NCBI RefSeq assembly: GCF_000155975.1
Contig: NZ_GG730299.1
Span: 434,305 to 498,304, forward strand
Origin: Citrobacter youngae ATCC 29220
GTDB taxonomy: Bacteria; Pseudomonadota; Gammaproteobacteria; Enterobacterales; Enterobacteriaceae
Direction: 5' to 3'
Length of the DNA stretch: 64,000 bases
Of this stretch, positions 1 to 8,564 are shown piece by piece. Below the pieces are notes generated by a model that was not told where the DNA came from, did not search any database, and worked only from the letters and a program-made list of their open reading frames with translations. A program made the translations under genes and the position numbers. Each line of letters starts with the position of its first letter. Within the stretch, counting starts at the first letter, position 1.

Positions 1-1
1 C

Positions 2-1426
2 AGCGCACCGGTTGCCACAGCACCGGTGGCCAGCAGTGGTCCAAAACGCGTGGTGGCGGTGACGGCTTGTCCGACCGGCGTTGCCCATACGTTCATGGCT
101 GCTGAAGCTATTGAAACTGAAGCGAAAAAACGTGGCTGGTGGGTGAAAGTTGAAACCCGCGGCTCGGTCGGGGCAGGCAATGCCATTACCCCGGAAGAGG
201 TGGCTCAGGCGGATCTGGTGATTGTGGCGGCTGACATTGAAGTTGATCTGGCGAAGTTTGCCGGAAAACCAATGTACCGCACGTCTACTGGCCTGGCGCT
301 GAAGAAAACGAAGCAGGAGCTGGACAAAGCGCTGGAAGAAGCGACGCCGTATCAGCCAACCGGCAAGGCGCAGTCTGCGGCAACCGAAGGGAAGAAAGAG
401 AGTGCTGGCGCGTATCGTCACCTGCTGACGGGGGTGTCTTATATGCTGCCGATGGTTGTTGCTGGCGGTCTGTGTATTGCGCTCTCATTCGCCTTTGGTA
501 TTGAAGCGTTTAAAGAGCAGGGCACGCTGGCGGCGGCGCTGATGCAGATTGGCGGTGGTTCAGCCTTTGCGCTGATGGTGCCGGTTCTGGCAGGCTATAT
601 CGCGTTTTCCATCGCTGATCGTCCGGGTCTGACGCCGGGTCTTATCGGCGGTATGCTGGCGGTGAGCACAGGTTCTGGCTTTATTGGCGGGATCATCGCC
701 GGTTTCCTTGCCGGCTATGTGGCGAAGCTCATCAGCACGAAGCTGAAACTCCCGCAGAGTATGGAAGCGCTCAAACCGATCCTGATCATTCCGCTGCTCT
801 CAAGCCTGGTGGTGGGGCTGGCTATGATCTACCTGATCGGTAAACCGGTTGCCGGGATTCTGGAAGGTCTGACCCACTGGCTGCAAACCATGGGCACTGC
901 CAATGCGGTGCTGCTCGGGGCGATTCTTGGCGGCATGATGTGCACCGATATGGGCGGCCCGGTTAACAAAGCGGCGTATGCTTTCGGCGTGGGTCTGCTG
1001 AGTACGCAAACTTATGCGCCAATGGCTGCCATTATGGCGGCGGGGATGGTGCCTCCGCTGGCGCTGGGTCTGGCAACGCTGGTTGCGCGTCGTAAGTTTG
1101 ACAAAGCGCAGCAGGAGGGCGGTAAGGCGGCGCTGGTGCTGGGCCTGTGCTTTATCACTGAAGGGGCCATTCCATTCGCCGCTCGTGATCCGATGCGTGT
1201 CCTGCCCTGCTGTATCGTTGGCGGTGCGATTACCGGAGCTATCTCCATGGCGGTAGGTGCGAAGCTGATGGCGCCACACGGCGGTCTGTTCGTGCTGTTA
1301 ATCCCTGGCGCAATTACGCCGGTGCTTGGATATCTGCTGGCGATTATTGCCGGTACGCTGGTAGCGGGTCTCTCCTACGCGGTGCTGAAGCGCCCGGAAG
1401 CAGAGGTCGTGGCTAAGGCGGCCTGA
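2..1426 (+). CDS. fruA: PTS fructose transporter subunit EIIBC, 5' part missing
   Basis: This is the membrane component of the fructose phosphotransferase system, which imports fructose and phosphorylates it to fructose 1-phosphate. The reading frame is open from base 2, so the true start lies outside the window; roughly the first 90-100 residues (most of the EIIB' domain) are missing compared with the ~563-residue family. What remains is an Ala/Pro linker, then an EIIB domain with the phospho-cysteine motif TACPTGVAHTFMAAEA, then a hydrophobic EIIC domain with about nine membrane segments to the stop. fruB and fruK would be expected upstream, off the left edge. The GTG at base 26 is an internal codon, not a start. 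Confidence 0.95.
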   Translation, partial: SAPVATAPVASSGPKRVVAVTACPTGVAHTFMAAEAIETEAKKRGWWVKVETRGSVGAGNAITPEEVAQADLVIVAADIEVDLAKFAGKPMYRTSTGLALKKTKQELDKALEEATPYQPTGKAQSAATEGKKESAGAYRHLLTGVSYMLPMVVAGGLCIALSFAFGIEAFKEQGTLAAALMQIGGGSAFALMVPVLAGYIAFSIADRPGLTPGLIGGMLAVSTGSGFIGGIIAGFLAGYVAKLISTKLKLPQSMEALKPILIIPLLSSLVVGLAMIYLIGKPVAGILEGLTHWLQTMGTANAVLLGAILGGMMCTDMGGPVNKAAYAFGVGLLSTQTYAPMAAIMAAGMVPPLALGLATLVARRKFDKAQQEGGKAALVLGLCFITEGAIPFAARDPMRVLPCCIVGGAITGAISMAVGAKLMAPHGGLFVLLIPGAITPVLGYLLAIIAGTLVAGLSYAVLKRPEAEVVAKAA

Positions 1427-1442
1427 TTTAACGCTGACATCC

Positions 1443-1470
1443 GGGGCAGAGATTTCTCTGCCCCTTTTTT
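1443..1470 (+). terminator. Rho-independent terminator of the fru operon
   Basis: GGGGCAGAGA and TCTCTGCCCC form a perfect stem directly followed by six T residues, 17 bases after the fruA stop codon. It marks the end of the fructose operon. Confidence 0.93.
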
Positions 1471-1572
1471 ATCCCTTAATCCCTGCCGTTGCAGCACCGC
1501 CACAATAATCCATCCTGCCTTAAGCAAATTCGATAAAGTGCCCTTAAATCAAACTGGTCACGGAAATCGAAT

Positions 1573-1809
1573 ATGAAAAAAGCGCACATTTTTGCCTCTC
1601 TGTCATTCGTCACGCTGTTGCTTACGGGGTGCACAACCACCTATGTGATGACAACAACTTCAGGTTCAACGATAGAAACGCAAGGCAAGCCTGAGCAAGA
1701 CCCCGGGACAGGACTGACAAAATATGCTGACGCCTATGGTTATCATCGTGTGATTAAAAGCAGCGATGTGAAGCAAATAGATAAAGGTAAGACGGTATTG
1801 ACGTGGTGA
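1573..1809 (+). CDS. YgdI/YgdR-family small lipoprotein
   Basis: This is a 78-residue predicted lipoprotein. A positively charged start (MKKAH), a hydrophobic stretch and the lipobox LLTGC put the lipidated cysteine at residue 20. The mature part (YVMTTTSGSTIETQGKPEQDP...) resembles the YgdI/YgdR (DUF903) family of small enterobacterial lipoproteins, recognised by the pattern T-x-S-G-x-x-I-x-T-Q-G-K-P. The aspartate after the cysteine that would favour inner-membrane retention is absent (CTTT), so outer-membrane sorting is likely. The function of the family is unknown. It stands alone between the fruA terminator and a convergent transporter gene and does not look like part of either operon. 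Confidence 0.85.
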   Translation: MKKAHIFASLSFVTLLLTGCTTTYVMTTTSGSTIETQGKPEQDPGTGLTKYADAYGYHRVIKSSDVKQIDKGKTVLTW

Positions 1810-1833
1810 GCCGGGTCAGGTGCGTAGAGAATC

Positions 1834-1869
1834 ATTCAGGGGGCGATATCTCTTTCGCGCCCCCTGAAT
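1834..1869. terminator. Hairpin between convergent genes, possible bidirectional terminator
   Basis: ATTCAGGGGGCG (1834-1845) and CGCCCCCTGAAT (1858-1869) make a perfect 12-bp GC-rich stem with a 12-base loop. It lies between the convergent lipoprotein gene and the Dcu-type gene. Neither side has a proper T tract, so termination is inferred from position and stem strength. Confidence 0.5.
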
Positions 1870-1877
1870 AAAACGGC

Positions 1878-3176
1878 TCAGGCAATCATTGGGGCGATGA
1901 TAAAGCCAAAGGCCACGCCAGCGACTATCCCACCAAGCCCCGGCAACATAAACGGGTGGTTTAAAACATACTTACCCACGCGCGTTGTCCCGGTGGTGTC
2001 GAACTCCATCGCCGCCAGTGAAGTCGGGTACGTTGGTAAAACAAATACTCCGGTCACTGCCACATAGGAAGCCAGAATGGCCCAGGTGGGGACGCCAAGC
2101 GCGACGGCGAGCGGGATAATCAGCGGGGTGGTGGCACCCTGGGAATAGAGCAGCGCGCAGGTTCCAAACAGCACCAGAGCTAACAGCATCGGGTAGGCCT
2201 GCAGAATATTACCCGCGATGTCCTTAATCTCGGTTAAGTGCGCGTCAATGAATGTGGTGCCCAGCGTAACAATGCCGAGAATGACTGCCAGCGAACTCAT
2301 CCCCGCTCGAAAAGTGGATGTCAGTACAATGGCATCTGTAGATGTTTTGCACAGCACCACCATCAGGCAAGCGGCAGAAAGCATGCAGATAATGATGATA
2401 TCCCGCGTATTCATTGGGCTGCCAGCGTCAAACCCCGGACGTAACTGAGGGAATGCGGCAAGAATAACGATGACGACCGTTGCCAGCATAAACAGGGCGA
2501 CTGAAAGCCTTGCACCCGGCGTGATACTGTTTTGCCCCTCGTATTTACGCACCAGCCCTTTCTGCAGGCGTTCCAGATAGACCTCATCGTCCTCAAGTTC
2601 ACATCCCTGGCGTGAAGCGATGAATGCGCCAACCATCGCGGCAACAAACGAGGCTGGCAGACATACCGCCATAACCTGGATAAAGCTGATACCGTTGCCT
2701 TCCATAATGGTCAGCATCGCGGCCATTGCGGCGCTGATCGGCGATCCGGATATCGCGACCTGGGATGCCACGACGGAGCCAGCGAGCGTGCGAGAAGGAC
2801 GGATGCCTGACTCTTTCGCAACTTCGGCAATCACCGGTAAAGTAGAAAATACAATGAAACCTGTTCCCGCCATTATGGTCATCGACCAGGTGATAATCGG
2901 TGCAATGATATTGATATATTTAGGATTACGGCGCATAAAATTGCCGGCAATGCGTACCAGATAATCCATGCCGCCCGCGGCCTGTAGCGCTGATGCCGCC
3001 ACAACCACCGTCATAATAATAAGAATGACGTCCACAGGCGGCGAGCCAATTTTTAACCCAAATCCCAGGGTTAAAATAGCCAGCCCCAGCCCACCGCATA
3101 AACCGATACCAATTCCGCCGAGGCGGATACCGAAAAATATTGCGCCCAATACTACGATAATTTCCAACCAAAGCAT
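1878..3176 (-). CDS. DcuA/DcuB-family anaerobic C4-dicarboxylate transporter
   Basis: This 432-residue inner-membrane carrier belongs to the Dcu family, which exchanges or takes up fumarate, malate, aspartate and succinate. Family traits are the N-terminal MLWLEIIVVLGAIFFGIRLGG, a GGMDYLVRIA stretch, the loop TLPVIAEVAKESGIRPSR, and a run of hydrophobic segments; the length matches DcuA/DcuB (433-446). The start is supported by a GGAGG ribosome site just upstream. It follows the racemase gene by 75 bases on the same strand, so the two are probably co-transcribed. With an aspartate racemase as partner, aspartate is the most likely substrate; that is inference. It could equally be a general DcuA paralogue. 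Confidence 0.88.
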   Translation of the reverse strand: MLWLEIIVVLGAIFFGIRLGGIGIGLCGGLGLAILTLGFGLKIGSPPVDVILIIMTVVVAASALQAAGGMDYLVRIAGNFMRRNPKYINIIAPIITWSMTIMAGTGFIVFSTLPVIAEVAKESGIRPSRTLAGSVVASQVAISGSPISAAMAAMLTIMEGNGISFIQVMAVCLPASFVAAMVGAFIASRQGCELEDDEVYLERLQKGLVRKYEGQNSITPGARLSVALFMLATVVIVILAAFPQLRPGFDAGSPMNTRDIIIICMLSAACLMVVLCKTSTDAIVLTSTFRAGMSSLAVILGIVTLGTTFIDAHLTEIKDIAGNILQAYPMLLALVLFGTCALLYSQGATTPLIIPLAVALGVPTWAILASYVAVTGVFVLPTYPTSLAAMEFDTTGTTRVGKYVLNHPFMLPGLGGIVAGVAFGFIIAPMIA

Positions 3177-3251
3177 AATGGCCTCCGCCAGATAATAATC
3201 CGCTATAACAATGGGTTTTATTTAATGTAATAATTAAAGAGTTGTTGTTTT

Positions 3252-3971
3252 TTATTGCGCCAGAAGGTGACTTTTCCCAACGCGTTTTTCGTACCATTTA
3301 ATACCGGCACGAACCAATGAACCGGTTGAGTCAATATATTTGGCAGGCGATTTCTTGACGGCTTCAGCAAGGATAACGGGAACTTCAGTACATCCCAGAA
3401 CGATGACTTCCGCGCCGCGTGAGAAAAGTGCTTCAGCCTGTTCATTCATTAATGTTTGTGCCCGCTTAATATCGCCAGCTTTCAGGCAATAAATACTTTC
3501 CATTACTTTTTCCTGGCTGGAAGAATCAGGGCTGACGCAGGTTAACCCCAGAGATTCTATCCCTTTTTGGTAGAGACCCATGTAGAGGGTTGCGTTAGTC
3601 GCCAGCAGTCCGATGCGCGATTTTCCGCAGTTTTTGACCTCATTCAGGGTGGTCTCCACAATACTCAACAACTCTGTATGGCAGGACTCTTTTAATTCGT
3701 TAAACCAAAAGTGGGCGGTGTTACACGGAATGACAATACACTCCGCGCCAGCATCTTCGAGTTTATGCATATAATCACGCATGGCCGGTAGTGGGGAATT
3801 ACCATGACGCATCAAAGCATCGGTTCGGTCGGGTATATCAGGAATGGATGAAATTATTAATGGAATATGTTCCTGATCGCGTTGCGCAGCGGTAAATGTG
3901 ACAAATTTATTAAATAGGTCGACGGTCGCAGCAGGCCCCATACCACCAAGTACGCCAATTAAACCTTTCAC
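3252..3971 (-). CDS. Aspartate/glutamate racemase family protein
   Basis: This 239-residue protein belongs to the PLP-independent Asp/Glu racemase superfamily (YgeA/aspartate racemase type). It has the N-terminal IGVLGGMGPAAT loop and both catalytic cysteines in their usual settings: Cys83 in VIPCNTAHFW and Cys194 in VLGCTEVPVI. It should interconvert L- and D-aspartate (or a similar acidic amino acid) in the cytoplasm. The start is a GTG at 3971 with GAGG eight bases upstream; no nearer ATG fits the family N-terminus. It is the first gene of a two-gene unit with the Dcu-type transporter and is divergent from a HypT-like regulator, suggesting aspartate uptake and racemisation under local control. 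The exact substrate is not determined by sequence alone. Confidence 0.88.
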   Translation of the reverse strand: MKGLIGVLGGMGPAATVDLFNKFVTFTAAQRDQEHIPLIISSIPDIPDRTDALMRHGNSPLPAMRDYMHKLEDAGAECIVIPCNTAHFWFNELKESCHTELLSIVETTLNEVKNCGKSRIGLLATNATLYMGLYQKGIESLGLTCVSPDSSSQEKVMESIYCLKAGDIKRAQTLMNEQAEALFSRGAEVIVLGCTEVPVILAEAVKKSPAKYIDSTGSLVRAGIKWYEKRVGKSHLLAQ

Positions 3972-4322
3972 GATTGATACCTCGTTTCACCGTTAAATAA
4001 TATTCAGGCTGTGTTTTATCTTGCCCTAATGTTTAACAGCAGAGCGTCGCGAGGAGAAATGCAATAATGTTTGTCTTAATGCAAAAACTGCATGGACGTG
4101 CTTTCTTTTGCCATCTTATGAGGCTCGGCTGGCGTGGGGAGCCTGAAGTTCTGCGCGCGGAGAAGGGATGCAGTGAATGGCGAAGCAAACGTGGTAATGT
4201 CAAAAACGAAGGGTTAATGCAAAAAACGAATCATTGGACGCTAATCGGCAATATCATCTCTGGAATTCTTCAGGCATGATGTTTTAGGCTAATCGACATA
4301 TTTAAACATCCGCGTGACAGGC
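3972..4322. other. Divergent intergenic region, racemase versus LysR gene
   Basis: These 351 bases separate the divergent racemase and LysR-type regulator starts and should hold both promoters. The only distinct structure I see is a direct repeat of TTAATGCAAAAA at 4076-4087 and 4214-4225. A 70-codon open frame inside (4067-4279) has no family resemblance and is not called. Confidence 0.6.
4076..4225. promoter_or_regulatory. 12-bp direct repeat, candidate regulator sites
   Basis: TTAATGCAAAAA occurs twice, at 4076-4087 and 4214-4225, 138 bases apart (about 13 helical turns). Position in the divergent promoter region next to a LysR-type gene makes these candidate binding sites for that regulator. 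There is no direct evidence of binding. Confidence 0.35.
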
Positions 4323-5234
4323 ATGAAAAATATTGAGACAAAATGGTTATATGATTTCCTGACGCTGGAGGCATGCCGTCATTTTTCCCAGGCTGCGGAG
4401 GAGCGCAATATATCCCAGCCGGCATTTAGCCGGAGGATCAAAGCGCTCGAATCAGCCGTGGGGGTGCAGCTGTTTGATCGCACAACGACGCCGCTGCAAC
4501 TGACGGAAGAGGGGAAGCTATTCCATTCGCAAACCCGTAGCCTGCTGCAACAGTTGGAATGCAATCTGGACGAACTCAGTGGTCACAACCTGCTTGGGGT
4601 TCCTAATATAAAAATCGCGGCAGCGCATTCGCTGTCGCTGACCATGTTGCCCCGATTAGTGCATTCCATGGCGGCCTGGGGGGAAGAGTTTGTCTATCAC
4701 GTTGAGGCGATTGACGTGGTGCAGGCGGTGAATACCCTGCGTGAGGGAAAGAGTGATTTTATTATCTCATTTCGCGATGAAGACTTAATGCAGTCCCCTT
4801 TTTGCGGCCTGAAAGTGTTTGAGTCTGAACTGTATCCGGTTTGTGCCGCCGATGCGCAGGGGAAGGCGTTGTTTGATATTTATCAGCCGCAGGTGCCATT
4901 CCTGAATTACACCGCGACATCGTATATGGGAAGGCTGGTTAATCGTCATTTGGCGGAAGTGGACGGCATCCAGGCGCGTACGATATTTATGTCATCAATG
5001 AGTGAATTACTTAAAAACATGGCGCTCGATGGGCATGGTATCGCCTGGCTGCCAGCGTGGTCGATCGTCAACGAATTGCGGGATCAACGCCTGGTTTGCC
5101 TGGATATACCTGAACTGATGGTGCCTATTCAGGCCTATATTTACCGGATGGATACCCGACTGAATAAAACGGCGGAACATTTCTGGCGTATTTTATACAA
5201 CCATATGCCGGAGGACCTGGTTTCGCTTACCTGA
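4323..5234 (+). CDS. HypT-like LysR-family transcriptional regulator
   Basis: This 303-residue LysR regulator has an N-terminal winged helix-turn-helix (FSQAAEERNISQPAFSRRIKALE, residues 21-43) and a substrate-binding-like domain. It resembles E. coli HypT (YjiE), the hypochlorite-responsive regulator, from the start (NIETKWLYDFLTLE) to near the end. The three methionines whose oxidation activates HypT appear to be kept: Met116 in HSMAAW, Met202 in SYMGRL, Met226 in SSMSELL. I chose ATG 4323 because it matches the family N-terminus; the GTG at 4314 is a less likely alternative, and the ribosome site is weak in either case. It diverges from the aspartate racemase/Dcu pair and may control it. 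Whether it truly senses hypochlorite is inferred from similarity. Confidence 0.88.
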   Translation: MKNIETKWLYDFLTLEACRHFSQAAEERNISQPAFSRRIKALESAVGVQLFDRTTTPLQLTEEGKLFHSQTRSLLQQLECNLDELSGHNLLGVPNIKIAAAHSLSLTMLPRLVHSMAAWGEEFVYHVEAIDVVQAVNTLREGKSDFIISFRDEDLMQSPFCGLKVFESELYPVCAADAQGKALFDIYQPQVPFLNYTATSYMGRLVNRHLAEVDGIQARTIFMSSMSELLKNMALDGHGIAWLPAWSIVNELRDQRLVCLDIPELMVPIQAYIYRMDTRLNKTAEHFWRILYNHMPEDLVSLT

Positions 5235-5265
5235 ACGCGCCAGCCCGCCTGGCGCGCAGGCATTA

Positions 5266-6123
5266 TTACGCCACCGCTTTTTCTGTTTGCTGGGCTTTCA
5301 GCCAGGCAATCTCTTCCGCCCAGATATCCGGATTAATCGTTTCCAGCACCAGTGGGATGCCGTCAAAACGACTATCCTGCATGATCCAACGGAAAGCATC
5401 GTGACCGATATTGCCTTCCCCTAAGCTGTGGTGGCGGTCAACGCGACTGCCAAACGCGCTCTTGGCGTCGTTCAGGTGCATACCGCGCAGATAATTGAAA
5501 CCGACAATGCGTTCAAATTCCGCAAACGTCTTTTCGCATTCCTCGGCGGAACGCAAATCGTAACCGGCAGCGAAAGCGTGGCAGGTATCAATACAGACGC
5601 CCACACGGGATTTATCTTCCACTCCGTCAATAATGGCGGCAAGGTGCTCAAACTTAAATCCGAGATTGCTGCCCTGTCCGGCGGTATTTTCGATAACTGC
5701 CGTCACCCCCTGGGTCTGTGCGAGAGCGATGTTGATAGATTCAGCAATGCGCGCCAGGCATTCATCTTCCGGGATCTGCATCAAATGGCTGCCCGGGTGA
5801 AAGTTGAGCAACGATAAACCGAGCAGTTCGCAGCGCTGCATTTCATCGATAAACGCATCGCGTGATTTTTCCAGCGCATCGCTGACCGGGTGGCCGAGGT
5901 TAATCAGGTAGCTGTCGTGAGGCAGGATCTGGGCGGAAGTATAGTGATACTTCTCGCAAGCGGATTTGAAATCATCAATGATTTCAGTGGTCAACGGCGC
6001 GGCGCGCCACTGACGCTGATTTTTGGTGAACAGGGCGAATGCGGTAGCTTCGATTTCTGCGGCCCGAATAGCGGCGTTAGCCAGACCGCCAGCGGCGCTT
6101 ACGTGCGCTCCGATATATTTCAT
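5266..6123 (-). CDS. nfo: Endonuclease IV
   Basis: This is the 285-residue AP endonuclease of base excision repair, which nicks DNA 5' of abasic sites and acts on oxidised bases and 3' blocks. The length equals E. coli Nfo and the sequence is typical: [17 protein letters not shown] at the start, the zinc-ligand motifs [33 protein letters not shown] and MHLNDAK, and LVLETIN near the end. These supply the His/Glu/Asp ligands of the trinuclear zinc site. It is convergent with the HypT-like gene and lies 71 bases downstream of yeiH on the same strand. In E. coli it belongs to the SoxRS regulon; I did not identify a clear soxbox here. Confidence 0.97.
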   Translation of the reverse strand: MKYIGAHVSAAGGLANAAIRAAEIEATAFALFTKNQRQWRAAPLTTEIIDDFKSACEKYHYTSAQILPHDSYLINLGHPVSDALEKSRDAFIDEMQRCELLGLSLLNFHPGSHLMQIPEDECLARIAESINIALAQTQGVTAVIENTAGQGSNLGFKFEHLAAIIDGVEDKSRVGVCIDTCHAFAAGYDLRSAEECEKTFAEFERIVGFNYLRGMHLNDAKSAFGSRVDRHHSLGEGNIGHDAFRWIMQDSRFDGIPLVLETINPDIWAEEIAWLKAQQTEKAVA

Positions 6124-6194
6124 AAATTTAACCCGCCATACTCAAATACAAAAAGGGAGAGTATAGCGGGTTAAGGGAGGTGAGTCGTGATCGT

Positions 6195-7244
6195 TTATGC
6201 CATTAGCGCGTGGATAGCGAAGTTAATCGCGCCGCCGCCAACAATCAGCCAGACAAACAGCAGTAGCGCCATCAGCAAGGGTTTAGCACCGGCTTTTTTC
6301 AGTGCGCTCACGTGAGTGGTCAGCCCCAGTGCGGCCATCGCCATTGCCAGCAGCACGGTATCCAGCGTCACCAACATGCTCACTACAGACTGCGGCAGCA
6401 GGTGGAAAGAGTTAAAAATCGCCACCACAATGAACAGGATGGCAAACCATGGAATGGTGATTTTGCTCTTCTCACCACCGGTTGCCGGGGACAGTTGTTT
6501 AACCCGTGCCGCCAGGATGATGAGGAACGGAGCCAGCATCATCACGCGCAGCATTTTGGCAATAACCGCGGCGTTTTCAGCATCCGGGTTAATGGCGTGT
6601 CCGGCGGCAACAACCTGCGCAACTTCATGCATGGTGGAGCCAATGTAAATCCCGTAGGTTTCTGGAGTAAACCAGTGCGAAAGCAGCGGATACATCGCCG
6701 GATACAGGAAGATAGCGATAGTACCGAAGATAACCACGGTGGCGACGGCGACCGTTACCTTACTGGCTTCGGCTTTGACGACAGGCTCTGTTGCCAGTAC
6801 CGCGGCGGCGCCACAAATGCTGCTCCCCGCGCCGATTAACCAGCTGGTGTGACGGTCCAGACCAAACACTTTTTGCCCAAGGAAGCAGGCAATCATAAAG
6901 GTGCTGCTGAGCGTTAATATGTCGATTACGATACCGCTGACGCCGACATCAGCAATTTGCGCAAAGGTCAGGCGGAAACCGTAGAGGATTATCCCCAGGC
7001 GTAATAAATGTTGTTTGGCAAACAGTACGCCGCCATCGCAGCTTTTCCAGATTTGCGGATACACGGTGTTGCCGATAACCATCCCAAACAAGATAGCTAA
7101 GGTGAGGGCGCTAAACCCGGCACCTGCGACGGCGGGAATGGATCCCCCCCATAAGGCGACCCCAGTGATAACTGCACTCAGGGCAAGCCCCGGAATAAAA
7201 TGCCACGCTGTACGACGATGAGTCTGTAAGGTGAGTTCTGTCAT
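6195..7244 (-). CDS. yeiH: YeiH family inner-membrane protein (UPF0324, putative sulfate exporter)
   Basis: This is a 349-residue polytopic membrane protein with about ten hydrophobic segments, belonging to the UPF0324/YeiH family, often annotated as putative sulfate exporters. Typical stretches include LLRLGIILYGFRLTFAQIADVG and WLIGAGSSICGAAAVLATEPVVKA, and the length matches E. coli YeiH. A GGAGAAGGA ribosome site precedes the ATG at 7244. The LysR gene yeiE is divergent, 244 bases away across an ERIC element, and is the usual neighbour and presumed regulator. No transport substrate can be assigned from the sequence. Confidence 0.93.
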   Translation of the reverse strand: MTELTLQTHRRTAWHFIPGLALSAVITGVALWGGSIPAVAGAGFSALTLAILFGMVIGNTVYPQIWKSCDGGVLFAKQHLLRLGIILYGFRLTFAQIADVGVSGIVIDILTLSSTFMIACFLGQKVFGLDRHTSWLIGAGSSICGAAAVLATEPVVKAEASKVTVAVATVVIFGTIAIFLYPAMYPLLSHWFTPETYGIYIGSTMHEVAQVVAAGHAINPDAENAAVIAKMLRVMMLAPFLIILAARVKQLSPATGGEKSKITIPWFAILFIVVAIFNSFHLLPQSVVSMLVTLDTVLLAMAMAALGLTTHVSALKKAGAKPLLMALLLFVWLIVGGGAINFAIHALMA

Positions 7245-7333
7245 ATCCTTCTCCTTTATCTGGGTAAAAGAGTACGGCGATGTGGTTTAAAAATAAAATT
7301 GATTATATATTTATAATTAATCTATATAAGTGG

Positions 7334-7460
7334 TATACCCGTCATACTTCAAGTTGCATGTGCGTTGGCTGCGCTCGTTCACCCCAGTCACGTACTTAAG
7401 TACGCTCCCGGGGATGCTCTCTCTTGCCGCCTTCCTGCAACTCGAATTATTTAGGGTATA
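7334..7460. repeat. ERIC (intergenic repeat unit) element, 127 bp
   Basis: This is a 127-base palindromic element, exactly the classical ERIC length. The ends TATACCCGTCATACTTCAAG and AATTATTTAGGGTATA are imperfect inverted repeats, and the core CACCCCAGTCACGTACTTAA matches the well-known ERIC core in reverse orientation. It lies between the divergent yeiH and yeiE starts and so sits in or beside both promoters. Confidence 0.92.
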
Positions 7461-7488
7461 AGTAACGGATATCCGGTGGAAAACGACT

Positions 7489-8370
7489 ATGCATATCACC
7501 CTGCGACAACTTGAAGTGTTTGCTGAGGTACTGAAAAGCGGCTCGACGACCCAGGCATCTGTCATGCTGGCGTTGTCGCAGTCGGCGGTGAGTGCGGCGC
7601 TTACCGATCTGGAAGGGCAGCTTGGCGTACAGCTGTTTGACCGCGTTGGCAAGCGGCTGGTGGTCAATGAGCACGGGCGCTTGCTCTACCCGCGCGCGTT
7701 GGCGTTACTTGAGCAAACGACGGAAATCGAACAGCTTTTTCGTGAGGATAATGGCGCGATTCGCGTCTATGCCAGCAGCACCATTGGCAACTACATTTTG
7801 CCTGCCATGATTGCCCGCTATCGCCAGGATTTTCCCGACTTACCGCTGGAGCTGAGCGTGGGTAACAGCCAGGATGTGATCAACGCAGTTCTCGATTTCC
7901 GGGTGGACATTGGGCTGATTGAAGGACCGTGCCACAGTACGGAAATTATCTCTGAACCGTGGCTGGAGGACGAACTGGTGGTGTTTGCCGCTCCGTCTTC
8001 GCCGCTAACAAAAGGCCCCGTGACGCTGGATCAACTGGCCGCGTCGCCGTGGATCCTCCGTGAGCGAGGCTCCGGTACGCGTGAGCTGGTGGATTATCTG
8101 TTGCTATCGCATCTGCCGAGATTTCAGATGGCGATGGAGCTGGGCAATTCTGAGGCCATTAAGCATGCGGTGCGCCATGGACTCGGTATCAGCTGTTTGT
8201 CGCGTCGGGTCATTGCAGAACAATTGCAGGCGGGCACGCTGAGTGAGGTCCCCGTGCCGCTACCGCGTTTAGTCCGCACGCTCTGGCGCGTTCATCATCG
8301 ACAAAAACATCTTTCTAATGCGATTACGCGCTTTTTACATTACAGCGACCAGGTTGCGCAGGGCGAATAA
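7489..8370 (+). CDS. yeiE: LysR-family regulator YeiE
   Basis: This 293-residue LysR-type regulator begins [42 protein letters not shown], a standard winged helix-turn-helix in the first 60 residues, followed by a periplasmic-binding-protein-like effector domain ([31 protein letters not shown]). Length and sequence match E. coli YeiE, which has been linked to iron homeostasis and, in related bacteria, to sulfite response. It is divergent from yeiH, the usual arrangement of a LysR regulator with a target. The ERIC repeat between them leaves only 28 bases upstream of the start codon, so its promoter probably overlaps the repeat. Confidence 0.94.
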   Translation: MHITLRQLEVFAEVLKSGSTTQASVMLALSQSAVSAALTDLEGQLGVQLFDRVGKRLVVNEHGRLLYPRALALLEQTTEIEQLFREDNGAIRVYASSTIGNYILPAMIARYRQDFPDLPLELSVGNSQDVINAVLDFRVDIGLIEGPCHSTEIISEPWLEDELVVFAAPSSPLTKGPVTLDQLAASPWILRERGSGTRELVDYLLLSHLPRFQMAMELGNSEAIKHAVRHGLGISCLSRRVIAEQLQAGTLSEVPVPLPRLVRTLWRVHHRQKHLSNAITRFLHYSDQVAQGE

Positions 8371-8403
8371 GGCTCCGACTGTCCTGGTATCACGCTGTGC
8401 ATA

Positions 8404-8428
8404 ATGGCGGTTTTGTCTTAACCGCCAT
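8404..8428 (+). other. Hairpin between yeiE and lysP
   Basis: ATGGCGGTT (8404-8412) and AACCGCCAT (8420-8428) form a perfect 9-bp stem with a 7-base loop, 34 bases after the yeiE stop. The following sequence lacks a T tract, so it may be a weak terminator for yeiE or a structure in the lysP leader. Confidence 0.4.
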
Positions 8429-8564
8429 GCCTCGCCCATTTTCTGCTTTACTTATAATCCGCGGCCAGTCATGAAGGTCTCTTATAACAGCGTATTTGTG
8501 CCGGAAGAAAGCCGTTTCGTCTGCTACAATCGCGCCTCATTTTTTGGATGGATAGCATTTTCAC

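Noticed and set aside
800-1279. 159-codon open frame opposite fruA and several shorter ones in the same place
   Set aside because: They lie fully inside fruA in other frames, have no ribosome sites and show low-complexity composition expected from GC-rich coding DNA.
4067-4279. 70-codon open frame in the racemase/LysR gap
   Set aside because: No family resemblance and no good ribosome site; it spans a promoter region with repeats.
5236-5256. CGCGCCAG/CTGGCGCG hairpin between the HypT-like gene and nfo as a terminator
   Set aside because: No T tract on either side; it may act as one, but support is too weak to list.
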